64,000 bases of DNA from UBA10649 sp963755335 (lineage in GTDB: Bacteria > Actinomycetota > Actinomycetes > S36-B12): the NCBI GenBank assembly GCA_963755335.1, contig CAVWJW010000004.1, forward strand, positions 1-64,000, written 5' to 3'. Positions 46,909 to 55,477 of the stretch are shown piece after piece; position 1 is the stretch's first letter, and each line of letters opens with the position of its first letter. The notes under the pieces were generated by a model. It searched no databases. It had not been told where the DNA came from and worked only from the letters and a program-made list of their open reading frames with translations. Both the position numbers and the translations under genes were made by a program.

Positions 46909-48144
46909 CTAGAGGAGCCCCATCTCCAGGGCGGCCTCGCGCAGGTCGCCGCGGGCGTCCGGATGCGCTGCCCGCTCGATGATGTTCGTGACGCGCTCGC
47001 TCTGGCTCCGGCCGAACATCGTGGCGATGCCGTTCTCGGTGGCTACCGCGCTGTGCTCGAAGCTCGTCACCGGCTCCTGGATGCGCGGCACGATCGTCGA
47101 CACGTTCGCCTTGCGATGCCACGAGGGCAGCGCGATGAACGACTGGCCACCGCGAGCGTGCAGCGCGCCGACGATGAAGTCGGTCGAGCCGCCGAAGCCC
47201 GAGTAGATCCGCCCCTTTACGCGGCTCGCGTTGGCCTGATCGAACAGGTCGACCTGGAGTGCGGCGTTGACGCTCGTCATGCGGGACTGGCGCGCGATCT
47301 GGGCCGGATCGTTGGTGCGCTCGGTGCGGAGCATGCGCACCCACTTGTTCAGGTGGATCCAGTCGTACAGCTCCTGCGAGCCGAAGATGAACGACGAGGT
47401 CAGCGGGACGTCCCGGTCGAGGCAGTCGCGGCGGTTCAGTTCGAGGACGCCGTCGCTGAACATCTCGGTCCAGATGCGCAGGCCCTTGCGCTGCGTCAAC
47501 GAGCCAAGGACGGCGTCGGGAACGGCGCCGATGCCCAGCTGCATGGTCGAGCCGTCCTCGACACGGGCCGCGATCAGCTCGCCGATCTGCAGCGACACCT
47601 CGTCAGGAGCCCCTGGCACATGGGTCGGCAGGGCTTCGTCGACCTCGACGAGGTAGTCGATCTCGTGCTCGTAGACCTGCGAGTCGCCGTACGTGTAGGG
47701 CATGCGCGGGTTCGACTGGACGATGACGAGGCCGCCGCGCTCGCGCGCCGACTCGATCGCCGCCGGGAGGATGTTGACCTCGGTGCCGAGACTCACGGTG
47801 TCGTGGCGAGGAGAGCTGGCGTGCAGGAGGACGACGTCAGGACGGTAGTGATCCCGGAACAGGACCGGCACGAGGCTGAGTCGACACGGGATGTAGACCA
47901 GACGCGGGTGGTTGCGCATGCCCGGGCCGACGAACGCGGTCTCGTAGGTGACGCCCTCGCGATCGGGAAGCCCCTTCTGCGCATTGAGCATGTGCAGGCG
48001 GTACTCCGGCACGACCTCGTCGAGCGCCCGAAGGAGCACGTGCGGTGTCGCGAAGTTGCCGGACGTAACGACACGGGGATTCTCCGGGAGGTTGGCCAGG
48101 ATCCGCTTCAACTGCTCCAGGGTCACCACTCTCATGCGGTCCAT
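46909..48144 (-). CDS. Acetyl-CoA hydrolase/transferase family protein
   Basis: An intact protein of about 411 residues. Family features: VVTSGNFATPHVLLRAL, LVYIPCRLSLVPVLF, DVVLLHASSPRHDTVSLGTEVN, MQLGIGAVPDAVL (the CoA-transferase fold glycine loop), WTEMFSDGVLELNRR, GRIYSGFGGSTDFIVGALH and RIQEPVTSFEHSAVATENGIA. These enzymes exchange or hydrolyse acyl-CoA thioesters (acetate, succinate or 4-hydroxybutyrate CoA transferase type); the specific acyl groups are not clear. The start is ATG 48144 or 48135. It is divergent from the GDP-fucose synthase gene. Confidence 0.88.
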   Translation of the reverse strand: MDRMRVVTLEQLKRILANLPENPRVVTSGNFATPHVLLRALDEVVPEYRLHMLNAQKGLPDREGVTYETAFVGPGMRNHPRLVYIPCRLSLVPVLFRDHYRPDVVLLHASSPRHDTVSLGTEVNILPAAIESARERGGLVIVQSNPRMPYTYGDSQVYEHEIDYLVEVDEALPTHVPGAPDEVSLQIGELIAARVEDGSTMQLGIGAVPDAVLGSLTQRKGLRIWTEMFSDGVLELNRRDCLDRDVPLTSSFIFGSQELYDWIHLNKWVRMLRTERTNDPAQIARQSRMTSVNAALQVDLFDQANASRVKGRIYSGFGGSTDFIVGALHARGGQSFIALPSWHRKANVSTIVPRIQEPVTSFEHSAVATENGIATMFGRSQSERVTNIIERAAHPDARGDLREAALEMGLL

Positions 48145-48208
48145 CCTGTCAGTCAGAGGCGGTCGAGGCAGGCCGGTCGCGATGCCTGCTGTGCCACAAT
48201 TGCTGACC

Positions 48209-49155
48209 ATGCAGCCGGAAATCGTGTGGAGTGACGTCAAGGTCTATGTGGCCGGTCACAACGGGCTCGTCGGGTCGGCGATCGTGCGGGCTCTCGAGGC
48301 CGAGGGCGTCGGGGAGGTCGTCGGCTGGCGATCAAGCGAGCTCGACCTGACCGATCGCGAGGCCACCCACGACGCGATCCACGACGCCAAGCCCTGACGT
48401 GATCATCGACGCGGCCGCGCGCGTCGGCGGCATCATGGCGAACTCCACGTATCCCGTGGAGTTCCTCAAGGACAACATGCTCATCCAGACCAATGTCATG
48501 GACGCCGCGCACTCCGCCGAGGTCGATCGACTGCTCTTCCTCGGCTCGTCGTGCATCTACCCGCGCCATGCGACGCAGCCGATCCGCGAGTCGTCGCTGA
48601 TGACCGGACCGCTGGAGCCCACCAACCAGGCCTACGCCATCGCGAAGATCGCCGGCATCTTCTACATCGAGTCCCATCGCACGCAGTACGGACGGCACTG
48701 GATCTCGGCGATGCCGACGAACCTCTACGGTCCGCAGGACAACTTCGACCTGCAGAGCTCGCACGTGCTGCCGGCGTTCATCCGCCGCTTCCACGAGGCC
48801 AAGGTCTCCGGGGCGCACGTCCGTGACGGTCTGGGGAACCGGCGCACCGCGCCGGGAGTTCCTGCACGTCGACGATCTCGCGCAGGCGTGCCTCATGCTC
48901 CTCAACCACTACGACTCCGCGGAGACGATCAACGTGGGCTGGGGAGACGACCTGCCCATCAGGGAGCTGGCCGAGACGGTTGCATCGGTGGTCGGGTTCG
49001 AGGGTGAGATCGCGTGGGACAGCTCGAAGCCGGACGGCATGCCGCGCAAGCTGCTCGACACCACCCGGATCAACGAGCTCGGCTGGTTCCCGACGATCAA
49101 GCTGCGCGACGGGCTGGCGTCCACCTACGACTGGTACGTCGAGAACGTGGCCTAG
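48209..49155 (+). CDS. fcl: GDP-L-fucose synthase (frame jumps)
   Basis: About 315 residues from ATG 48209. It epimerises and reduces GDP-4-keto-6-deoxymannose to GDP-L-fucose with NADPH. Motifs: VYVAGHNGLVGSAIVRAL, IIDAAARVGGIMANSTYPVEFL, FLGSSCIYPRHATQPI, the Y-x-x-x-K in AYAIAKIAG, TNLYGPQDNFDLQSSHVLP, VWGTGAPRREFLHVDDLA. The first jump is an extra base in a CCC run at about 48392-48394 (KPD becomes KP-stop); the second is near 48830. A C-terminal GWFPTIKLRDGLASTYDWY ends the domain. It completes the fucose pathway begun by gmd. It is followed three bases later by the next gene. Confidence 0.9.
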
Positions 49156-49157
49156 TC

Positions 49158-49523
49158 ATGGACGAGGAGCCCACGCAGGCGCTGCTGCCCGGCCGGCGCA
49201 GCATCCTGGTCCGGCTCACCTGTCAGGAGGGCATGCGCGCGGCGATGCTCGACATCGTCAACACCTACGCCGACGGTCTGGCCGAGGAGCCGGGCACGGA
49301 GGTCTTCGTCGTCTCACTGGACGCCGAGAACTCCTCGATCGTCTGGCTGTACGAGATGTTCAAGGACGACGATGCCGAGAACGCGCACCGCGCTTCGGCC
49401 GGTTTCGCCCGGATGATGTCGACGATGCCCGAACTCCTCGCGTCGCCCCCGGCGATCCTGCGCATGGAGCCGCTGCGGATGGCCATGCAGGAAGGCGTGC
49501 TGGCCGAGGACTGGAGCTTCTGA
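49158..49523 (+). CDS. Antibiotic-biosynthesis-monooxygenase-fold protein
   Basis: An intact protein of 121 residues from ATG 49158. It has the small dimeric alpha/beta ferredoxin-like fold: SILVRLTCQEGMRAAMLDIVN, TEVFVVSLDAENSSIVWLYEMF and HRASAGFARMMSTMPELLA. Despite the name, most members are not antibiotic enzymes; they range from quinone monooxygenases to stress proteins. It overlaps the next ABM-like gene by three bases (TGATG). No cofactor site is evident. Confidence 0.65.
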   Translation: MDEEPTQALLPGRRSILVRLTCQEGMRAAMLDIVNTYADGLAEEPGTEVFVVSLDAENSSIVWLYEMFKDDDAENAHRASAGFARMMSTMPELLASPPAILRMEPLRMAMQEGVLAEDWSF

Positions 49524-49817
49524 TGAGCGTTCTCGAGGTCGCCCAGGTCGACCGTGCTTGCCGGCCACGAGGAGGCCTTCGAGACCGACCTGCTCCAGGC
49601 CGCGCAGACCGTCCTGCCCAAGGCGCGCGGCTTCCTGGAGTTCGCCGGCCACGGCTACGGCATCGAACGCCCGCTGACCTATCTCTTCACGATCCGCTGG
49701 GACACCCTCGAGGACCACCTCGACGGGTTCCGCGGTGGCGAGCTGTTCGCCGACTGGCGCGCCCTCATCGGCCCGCACTTCGACGGAGCACCCGTCGTCG
49801 AGCACTTCGCCGTCTAG
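49523..49817 (+). CDS. Antibiotic-biosynthesis-monooxygenase-like protein (one frame jump)
   Basis: About 97 residues from ATG 49523, overlapping the preceding stop. The first eleven codons (MSVLEVAQVDR) and the rest (VLAGHEEAFETDLLQAAQTVLPKARG) are in different frames; a jump near 49556 is the likely cause. Further along are YLFTIRWDTLEDHLDGF and ELFADWRALIGPHFD, typical of ABM-fold dimers. It is probably paralogous to its neighbour and may form a heteromer with it, which is inference. Confidence 0.6.
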
Positions 49818-49871
49818 CCCTGACCGCTTCCGCCCACGGTGAACCACTCTTGCCGTAGGCGCACTTGCTGA

Positions 49872-49885
49872 GTAATCATAATTAC
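49872..49885 (+). promoter_or_regulatory. Palindrome abutting the start of the small gene at 49886
   Basis: GTAAT-CATA-ATTAC is a perfect inverted repeat directly before ATG 49886, in an A+T-rich island. TTGCCG (49850-49855) and TAATCA (49873-49878) form a weak promoter with 17-base spacing. The palindrome would overlap the -10 box and transcription start, as an operator would. Confidence 0.4.
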
Positions 49886-50383
49886 ATGACAACAGATGAG
49901 AAGCCGTTCAGCGTCAGCAAGTGGCTCGACGGGCGCCTGCCCGCCGACTGGTTCACCGCCGTCGAGGTCACCCTCGACCGCGAGGAGATCACCATCACCG
50001 GCACCATCCCCACCCCCGAGGCCGACTCCCCCGAAGGTCGCTCCGGTCGGATCACCCGGTTCCGCGAGGACACCCGCGCGGCCCGCATCGAGGTGGCCCG
50101 CGAGCTCGAGTCCCGCACCGGCCGCAAGGTCTCCTGGGCGGTCACCTGCGGAGACACCACCGAGTCGTTCACCCGGCTCGCCGTACCCGTCATGACCCGA
50201 CTCGCCCAGCCGCAGCGCAAGGTGCTCGACACCCTCGTCGAGGCCGGCGTCGCCCGCTCCCGATCCGACGCGCTGGCCTGGTGCGTCAAGCTGGTCGCCC
50301 AGCACGAGAGCGACTGGCTCGGCGAGCTCGACGCAGCGATGTCCGCGGTCCGCGAGGCCCGCGCGAAGGGCCCGTCGGCCTGA
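49886..50383 (+). CDS. Small protein of unknown function
   Basis: An intact protein of 165 residues from ATG 49886. It has no signal peptide or membrane segment. The N-terminal half has beta strands (WFTAVEVTLDREEITITGTIP). The C-terminal half is helical with a recurring AGVARSRSDALAWCVKLVAQH motif resembling the ribbon-helix-helix-linked tail of small regulators. Some actinobacterial genomes carry similar proteins without an assigned role. A palindrome (see 49872) lies immediately upstream, which would suit self-regulation. I do not assign a function. Confidence 0.68.
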   Translation: MTTDEKPFSVSKWLDGRLPADWFTAVEVTLDREEITITGTIPTPEADSPEGRSGRITRFREDTRAARIEVARELESRTGRKVSWAVTCGDTTESFTRLAVPVMTRLAQPQRKVLDTLVEAGVARSRSDALAWCVKLVAQHESDWLGELDAAMSAVREARAKGPSA

Positions 50384-50385
50384 GG

Positions 50386-51648
50386 CTAGGAGAAGGGCGG
50401 CCGGTCGTCGAAGCGCACGCTCGTGCGGCCGGCCACCCGCCACAGGCGGGCGACCGTGTCGGTGTCCTCGGGGGTAACGAGGTTGCCCATGACCCGCAGG
50501 GCGACCGTCATGAGGCCGCGGGACCGCATGCCGACCGGACCGAGCGTGGGCAGCAGTCCGGGCACCGTCAGGAAGCCAGCGAGTCGGCGCGCGATCGAGA
50601 ACGCGGTGCCGTAGCGCTCCTTGAGCATCGGTGCCCACAGCGTCGTGTAGTTGAGGGACGCGTTGGGGACGGTGGTCGCCAGCACCTGGGCGGCCAGATG
50701 GCCGGTCTCCAGGCCGTAGTCGATGCCTTCGCCGTTCAGGGGATTGACGCAGCCGGCCGCGTCACCGACGAGAAGCCAGTTCGGTCCTGCCACGCCGCTC
50801 ACCGCGCCGCCCATCGGCAGCAGCGCCGACCACGGCGCGCGGACGTCCCCCTCGAGCTGCCAGTCCTCGCGCTGCGCCTCGGCGTAGTGCGACAGGAGGC
50901 CGCGCAGGTTCACGTCGGCAGGATGCTTCTCCGTCGCGAGCGTGCCGACGCCGACGTTCACCTCGCCATCCCCGAGCGGGAAGACCCATCCGTAGCCGCT
51001 GAGCAGCTCGTCCTGCTCGCCTCTGAGCTCCAGATGGGACGAGATCCACTGATCGTCGCTGCGGTGCGACTTGATGTAGGCGCGGGCCGCGACGCCGTAG
51101 GCGGTGCTGCGATGCCAGGTGCGACCCAGTGCGCGGCCGAGCTGCGAGCGGGCACCATCGGCGACGATCAGCCGGCGGCAGGTGATCTCGCGACGCTCGG
51201 CCGAGCGGCCGGCGCCGATGGCGAACTCGACGGCCCTGACCTGACCGCCGTCGAAGCGAACGTCCACCGCCCGGTGGCCTTCGAGAGCCGTGACGCCCGC
51301 GTCGAGGGCGACTTGACGGATGCGCGCATCGAGCTCCAGGCGAGGAGCCGCACTGCCGTTGCGCGGCAGCGACCCACCGGGCCAGGGCAGGTACAGCTCC
51401 TGGCCGAACCCGGCCGCGCGCAGGCCCCAGTTGGTGGCGCGGCCCTCGAGCCACGGGCCTAGGCCCAGCTGGTGCAGTTCGGCGATGGCGCGTGGGGTGA
51501 GGCCGTCTCCGCAGGGCTTGTCGCGTGGGAACACCTCGGCGTCGACCAGGGTGACGTCGAGTCCGGATCGCGCCGCCCATGCCGCGGTCGCGGAACCGGC
51601 GGGGCCGGCACCCACGACAAGGACGTCGGTGTCGAAGTGGGTGCTCAT
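50386..51648 (-). CDS. Geranylgeranyl-reductase-family FAD enzyme (MenJ-like)
   Basis: An intact protein of 420 residues from ATG 51648; a second ATG at 51669 would add seven residues. The FAD-binding N-terminus is DVLVVGAGPAGSATAAWAAR. The mid-domain has FPRDKPCGDGLTPRAI, and the late FAD contact is WLLVGDAAGCVNPLNGEGIDYGLETG. The family reduces isoprenoid double bonds. In actinobacteria members such as MenJ saturate the menaquinone side chain. The gene order in this minus-strand run (with EamA and Ada) is not diagnostic. Four bases from the convergent gene at 49886. Confidence 0.85.
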   Translation of the reverse strand: MSTHFDTDVLVVGAGPAGSATAAWAARSGLDVTLVDAEVFPRDKPCGDGLTPRAIAELHQLGLGPWLEGRATNWGLRAAGFGQELYLPWPGGSLPRNGSAAPRLELDARIRQVALDAGVTALEGHRAVDVRFDGGQVRAVEFAIGAGRSAERREITCRRLIVADGARSQLGRALGRTWHRSTAYGVAARAYIKSHRSDDQWISSHLELRGEQDELLSGYGWVFPLGDGEVNVGVGTLATEKHPADVNLRGLLSHYAEAQREDWQLEGDVRAPWSALLPMGGAVSGVAGPNWLLVGDAAGCVNPLNGEGIDYGLETGHLAAQVLATTVPNASLNYTTLWAPMLKERYGTAFSIARRLAGFLTVPGLLPTLGPVGMRSRGLMTVALRVMGNLVTPEDTDTVARLWRVAGRTSVRFDDRPPFS

Positions 51649-51703
51649 GGCCCGCCCATTGTTCCCCATGACGGCGGACGCGGCGAAACGGCCCGAATCG
51701 GCC

Positions 51704-52621
51704 TCAGGAAGCGACCGGAATCCTCGCTCGTGGCCGGATCAGGCCCTGGGCGATCGCAGCACCCAGCACGATCAGCACCGCACCGACCGGCTCGTTCCAG
51801 GTGATGTGCTCGCCCAGCACGGCCGCGCCGACGATGACGGCGACCAGCGGCGTCAGGTAGGTGACGGTGCTCGCGGTCGTGGCGTCACTGCGGGAGATCA
51901 CGCGGAAGTTGAGGATGTAGGCGACGCCGCTGCCCAGGATGCCGAGCGCCAGCATGCCGAGGACGGTGGGCAGGCCGATCGCGGAGTGCGTGAAGCCGGT
52001 CGCCGCCGTGAGCACGCCGGCCTGCAGTGTGCCCATGATCATCAGGCCCGTCGACAGCGCGATGGGTGGCAGGGCGCTCGCGTTGGGCCCGCCGGTGAGG
52101 TGCCGCCGGACGTACGGGAACGAGAAGCCGTAGCAGCAGATGGCCAGCGTGCACGCGCCGATGCCGAGCCACGTGCCACCGCCCAGGCCCTGCCAGATGC
52201 CGACAACCAAGAGCACGCCGACGAACCCCACGCCGAGGCCGATCATGCGCCGCCGCGTCGGCTTCTCCTCGGGGAACACCAGGAGGATCGCCACCAGGGT
52301 CATCAGCGGGGTGGCGCCGTTGATGATGCCCGCCAGTGCGGACGAGATGTGCTGCTCGCCGTAGCCGAACAGGAACCACGGCACCGACGTCATGGCGAGC
52401 GCCGCGACGAACAGCGGCACCCACACCGAACGTGGCGCCAGCGGGGTGCGCGTCACCGCGCTGACGATGAGCATGGTGAGCAGGCCGAGGACGAGCCGGC
52501 TCAGGGCGACCCCTGCCGGCGTCAGCGACTCCAGGCCGAGCTTGATGAAGTAGAACGAGCAGCCCCAGATGAGGGCCAGCACCAGGTAGGCCGGCAGCCA
52601 GGAGCGCGGCGCGTACTTCAT
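51704..52621 (-). CDS. EamA/DMT-family transporter
   Basis: An intact protein of 305 residues from ATG 52621 with ten predicted helices in two five-helix halves. Family features are YLVLALIWGCSFYFIKLGLES, LLTMLIVSAVTRTP, WFLFGYGEQHISSALAGIING, and the second-half repeat FRVISRSDATTASTVTYLTPLVAVIVGAAVLGE. These proteins move metabolites, often amino acids or nucleotide-like compounds, out of or into the cell; substrate unknown. ATG overlaps the Ada-like gene's stop (ATGA), so they are co-translated. Confidence 0.86.
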   Translation of the reverse strand: MKYAPRSWLPAYLVLALIWGCSFYFIKLGLESLTPAGVALSRLVLGLLTMLIVSAVTRTPLAPRSVWVPLFVAALAMTSVPWFLFGYGEQHISSALAGIINGATPLMTLVAILLVFPEEKPTRRRMIGLGVGFVGVLLVVGIWQGLGGGTWLGIGACTLAICCYGFSFPYVRRHLTGGPNASALPPIALSTGLMIMGTLQAGVLTAATGFTHSAIGLPTVLGMLALGILGSGVAYILNFRVISRSDATTASTVTYLTPLVAVIVGAAVLGEHITWNEPVGAVLIVLGAAIAQGLIRPRARIPVAS

Positions 52622-53445
52622 GCGTTCTCGCTGGCCAGCAGCGACGACTTGACGGCCAGGCCCCAGCGATAGCCGGCCAGGCTGCCGTCGGACCGGATCA
52701 CGCGGTGGCACGGGATGGCCAGGGCGACGGGGTTGGTCGCGCACGCACGCGCCACCGCCCGCACCGACGTCGGGCTGCCGATGGCCGACGCCACCTGCGT
52801 GTACGTCCGGGTCTGCCCGGCGGGGATCTCCCGCAGGGCGCTCCAGACCCGGGCCTGGAACGCGGTTCCGTGCACGTCGACCGGCAGCTCAGGAGCCTGC
52901 TCGCCCGCGCACAGCGCACGCAGCGCGGCCATCACGTCGGACATCGCGTGATCATCGCGTTGGAGCGTGGCCTTCGGGAACTCGGTGCCGATGTCGCGGA
53001 CGAGGTCGCGCTCGCGCCCGATCCGCACGGCCGCCAGCCCGCGCGGTGTGGCCACCGCGATGACGTCACCGACGTCCGTGCGCGTCACCGACCACACCAT
53101 CACCTGCTCGGGTGCACCCGCCAGGTATTCCGCCGGCGTCATGCCTAGCCGGCGGGCTGCTTCCTCGTAGAACGCGCGCACCGAGCCATAGCCCGAGGCG
53201 AAGGCCGCGTCGAGCACCGAGTCCGACGTGCGCAGCGCCCGCTTCGTCCTGTCGGTGCGCAGCGCCTGCCCGAACTGCCGGGGAGTGATGCCGAGCACCT
53301 CGGCGAAGTCGCGTTGGAGTTGACGCGTGCTGCAGTGCAGGCTGCTGGCGAGCTCCGAGACGGGCACGGGGCCGCCCGCGCGGTTCATCAGGTCGCACGC
53401 GCTGCGCACCCGGTCCTGCGCGGTGCTCAGGGTCGTCGTCGTCAT
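52618..53445 (-). CDS. Ada-like O6-alkylguanine-DNA methyltransferase with AraC HTH
   Basis: An intact protein of 275 residues. Residues 10-105 are an AraC-type DNA-binding domain (LASSLHCSTRQLQRDFAEV and DAAFASGYGSVRAFYEEAARRLG). Residues 110-275 are the methyltransferase, with acceptor Cys246 in AIPCHRVIRSDG and VWSALREIPAGQTRTY before it. The N-terminal Ada zinc domain that senses phosphotriesters in E. coli is missing, so this is a shortened Ada of the AdaA/AdaB-like type. It repairs O6-methylguanine and may still regulate genes. It precedes the EamA gene. Confidence 0.9.
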   Translation of the reverse strand: MTTTTLSTAQDRVRSACDLMNRAGGPVPVSELASSLHCSTRQLQRDFAEVLGITPRQFGQALRTDRTKRALRTSDSVLDAAFASGYGSVRAFYEEAARRLGMTPAEYLAGAPEQVMVWSVTRTDVGDVIAVATPRGLAAVRIGRERDLVRDIGTEFPKATLQRDDHAMSDVMAALRALCAGEQAPELPVDVHGTAFQARVWSALREIPAGQTRTYTQVASAIGSPTSVRAVARACATNPVALAIPCHRVIRSDGSLAGYRWGLAVKSSLLASENA

Positions 53446-53515
53446 GCCAGCACGCTATTCCGTCAGGTTGCGCAGTGGCACTCCGCTTCGCGACACGATC
53501 GGAAGGCGCGCGCCG

Positions 53516-54361
53516 CTAGATGGGCGGGCTCGAGGTGACGGTGTTGCGGCCGGATGCCTTGGCCAGGCCCAGGGCGCCCTCGGCCCGGTCGAGCACGGAG
53601 TAGACGCTCTCGCCGCGGCTGATCAGGGTGACGCCGACGCTGATCGTCTGGTTGATCTCGCCCCCGGCGAGCGGGATCGGATCCTCGACGACCGCCCGGA
53701 TCTTGTTGGCGACCCGGATGGCTCCGCGAAGGTGATGGACGCCTCGCAGCACGACGAGGAATTGGTCGCCCTCGAACCGCGCGACGAGGTCCCCTGACCG
53801 CAGGGCGTCGCCGATCCGGCCAGCGACGATCCTGAGCACCTCGTCGGCGGCCTCCGAGCCGACCTGGTCGTTCAGCTCGGCGAAGCCATCGAGCCCGCAG
53901 CAGGCGACGGCGATCTCCTTGCCGGTTCGGGGCGTGGCGGCGAGCAGGAAGGCCACTTCGTCGAGGGCCCGCTCGCGACTGGACAGGCCGGTCACCTGGT
54001 CGATCTCGTGATGACCTGCGAGGTGCGGCAGCTCGATCTCGCGCAGCTGCCTGAACTGGACGACCCAGCCGCCCTTCGCCCGAGGGCTGCTCACCGCGTG
54101 CATCCAATGCTCCTCGGCCCCCTCCGCGACCCGTACCCACAGGCGCGGGGAGGCGGACTCGCCGAGCAGCGACTCCAGGACGCGAGCGTCGTTGGCCGCG
54201 AGCACGTCGTGCAATGAGCGGCCTACCCACTCCGAGCGAACCGACGAGCAGACCACGCCCGACGGATCCACGATGGCGACGATGTCGAGCTCGAGGTCCG
54301 AGAGGGCGCGCCATTCATCGGCTGTCAAGGCCTCGTTCGACTCGACTCGCTTGCCTGGCAC
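53516..54361 (-). CDS. PAS-GGDEF-like protein with degenerate EGDQF site
   Basis: An intact protein of 281 residues from GTG 54361. Residues 20-120 resemble a PAS sensor (VAIVDPSGVVCSSVRSEWVGRSLHDVL). Residues 120-281 are a GGDEF fold: VTGLSSRERALDEV, VACCGLDGFAELNDQVGSEAADEVLRIVAGRI, RFEGDQFLVVLRG, ISVGVTLISRGESVYSVLDRAE. The motif reads EGDQF: the first Gly and the catalytic Glu are replaced. Cyclic-di-GMP synthesis is therefore unlikely; a regulatory or nucleotide-sensing role is inferred. No membrane segments. Upstream of the Ada-like gene with a 70-base gap. Confidence 0.8.
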   Translation of the reverse strand: MPGKRVESNEALTADEWRALSDLELDIVAIVDPSGVVCSSVRSEWVGRSLHDVLAANDARVLESLLGESASPRLWVRVAEGAEEHWMHAVSSPRAKGGWVVQFRQLREIELPHLAGHHEIDQVTGLSSRERALDEVAFLLAATPRTGKEIAVACCGLDGFAELNDQVGSEAADEVLRIVAGRIGDALRSGDLVARFEGDQFLVVLRGVHHLRGAIRVANKIRAVVEDPIPLAGGEINQTISVGVTLISRGESVYSVLDRAEGALGLAKASGRNTVTSSPPI

Positions 54362-54484
54362 GTCACACCCCTTTGCACCCCGTCATGCACGCCCCATGTT
54401 AGGGCCGAGACCACGATGACAGGGAGCCAAGCGGGTCAGAGCGAACCCATGGCGGGGCGCAACGGCAGGCGCTTGAATGGCCCG

Positions 54485-54940
54485 ATGACGTTCACCGCGA
54501 TCTTGGAACTGCACGGGAAGACCGCGACGGGCATCTCCGTACCCGAGGAGGTCGTCGTCGGCCTGGGAGCAGGGAAGCGGGTCCCGGTCAAGGTGACGAT
54601 CAACGGCTTCACCTTCGCTACGACCGTGGCGCCCTACAACGGTCAGTACCTGATCCCCGTCAGCGCGACCATCCGCGAGCAGGCGAACGTCGCGGCCGGC
54701 GACGTCCTCGAGGTGGGTCTGGCGGTCGACACGACCGAGCGAACCATCGCGGTTCCTGCCGACCTCGCGACGGCGTTCAAGGGGAGCAAGTCAGCGCGTG
54801 CGTTCTACGACTCGCTGTCGTTGTCGCACCAGCGCGCCTACGTCGACTGGATCGAGCAGGCGAAGAAGCCCGAGACCCGCGCGTCGCGGGTGGACAAGAC
54901 GATCGAGCTGCTTGCCGAGGGTCGCAAGACGCGCTCGTGA
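54485..54940 (+). CDS. YdeI/OmpD-associated, DUF1905 protein
   Basis: An intact protein of 151 residues from ATG 54485. DUF1905 begins at the start (TFTAILELHGKTATGISVPEEVV) and the YdeI-type tail follows (AFYDSLSLSHQRAYVDWIEQAKKPETRASRVDKTIELL). An upstream in-frame ATG at 54449 would add a less family-like stretch. Small cytoplasmic proteins; YdeI relatives have been tied to stress and antimicrobial-peptide tolerance in some species. Function here is unknown. Divergent from the GGDEF-like gene. Confidence 0.8.
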   Translation: MTFTAILELHGKTATGISVPEEVVVGLGAGKRVPVKVTINGFTFATTVAPYNGQYLIPVSATIREQANVAAGDVLEVGLAVDTTERTIAVPADLATAFKGSKSARAFYDSLSLSHQRAYVDWIEQAKKPETRASRVDKTIELLAEGRKTRS

Positions 54941-55007
54941 TGTGCGACCGGAACCAGCGACCTCACGGTCGCGTCACAACAGCCGTAGCCGACATAAGGA
55001 GCACCAC

Positions 55008-55460
55008 GTGGCACTGAAACGACGAGGCATCGCTGCGACCATCCTCGGGGCCATCGTCCTCGTGGCCACGGTGGTCATCGGCTCACCCGCCATGGCCGGC
55101 GACGTGTCTGCGGCGTCCGCGGACTACTTGCCCAACCAATGGAAGACCTCCACCAACGGCATCAAGCAGACGCTGACACTCACCAAGGATGGCAAGGTCT
55201 CCGGCGATTCCGGCTGCAACCGCTACGTCGGCGGCTACAGCATCTCCGGCAGCAGCATCACGTTCGGCCCGCTGGCCGGCACGTTGATGGCCTGCCCCGA
55301 CCCGCAGATGAAGGCCGAGGCCGCGTACCTCGCCAAGCTGCAGAGCGCGACCAAGTTCAAGGCGACCCTGAACACGCTGACGCTCTACAAGGGCTCCAAG
55401 CGCGTGCTCACGTTCACCTCGGTCTTCCCGCGGACCGGCTCGGTGGCACCACCCCGCTAG
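55008..55460 (+). CDS. Secreted META-domain protein
   Basis: A 150-residue protein from GTG 55008 with AAGGAG upstream. The signal peptide is basic then IAATILGAIVLVATVVIGSPAMA. The META domain has KVSGDSGCNRYVGGYSISGSSITF, GPLAGTLMACPDPQMKAEAAYLAKL and LTLYKGSKRVLTF. Members such as HslJ are small secreted or periplasmic proteins, some linked to heat or novobiocin tolerance; a general cell-envelope stress role is plausible. Two cysteines (in GCNRY and MACPD) may pair. Confidence 0.85.
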   Translation: MALKRRGIAATILGAIVLVATVVIGSPAMAGDVSAASADYLPNQWKTSTNGIKQTLTLTKDGKVSGDSGCNRYVGGYSISGSSITFGPLAGTLMACPDPQMKAEAAYLAKLQSATKFKATLNTLTLYKGSKRVLTFTSVFPRTGSVAPPR

Positions 55461-55477
55461 CCGTCTACAGTCTCGGC

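Noticed and set aside
49158..49817. Antibiotic biosynthesis cluster
   Set aside because: ABM-fold proteins are widespread and small; no polyketide, peptide or resistance genes are nearby.
49872..50383. Toxin-antitoxin module
   Set aside because: Only one gene follows the palindrome, and the next gene is convergent and encodes a MenJ-like enzyme. No toxin partner is seen.
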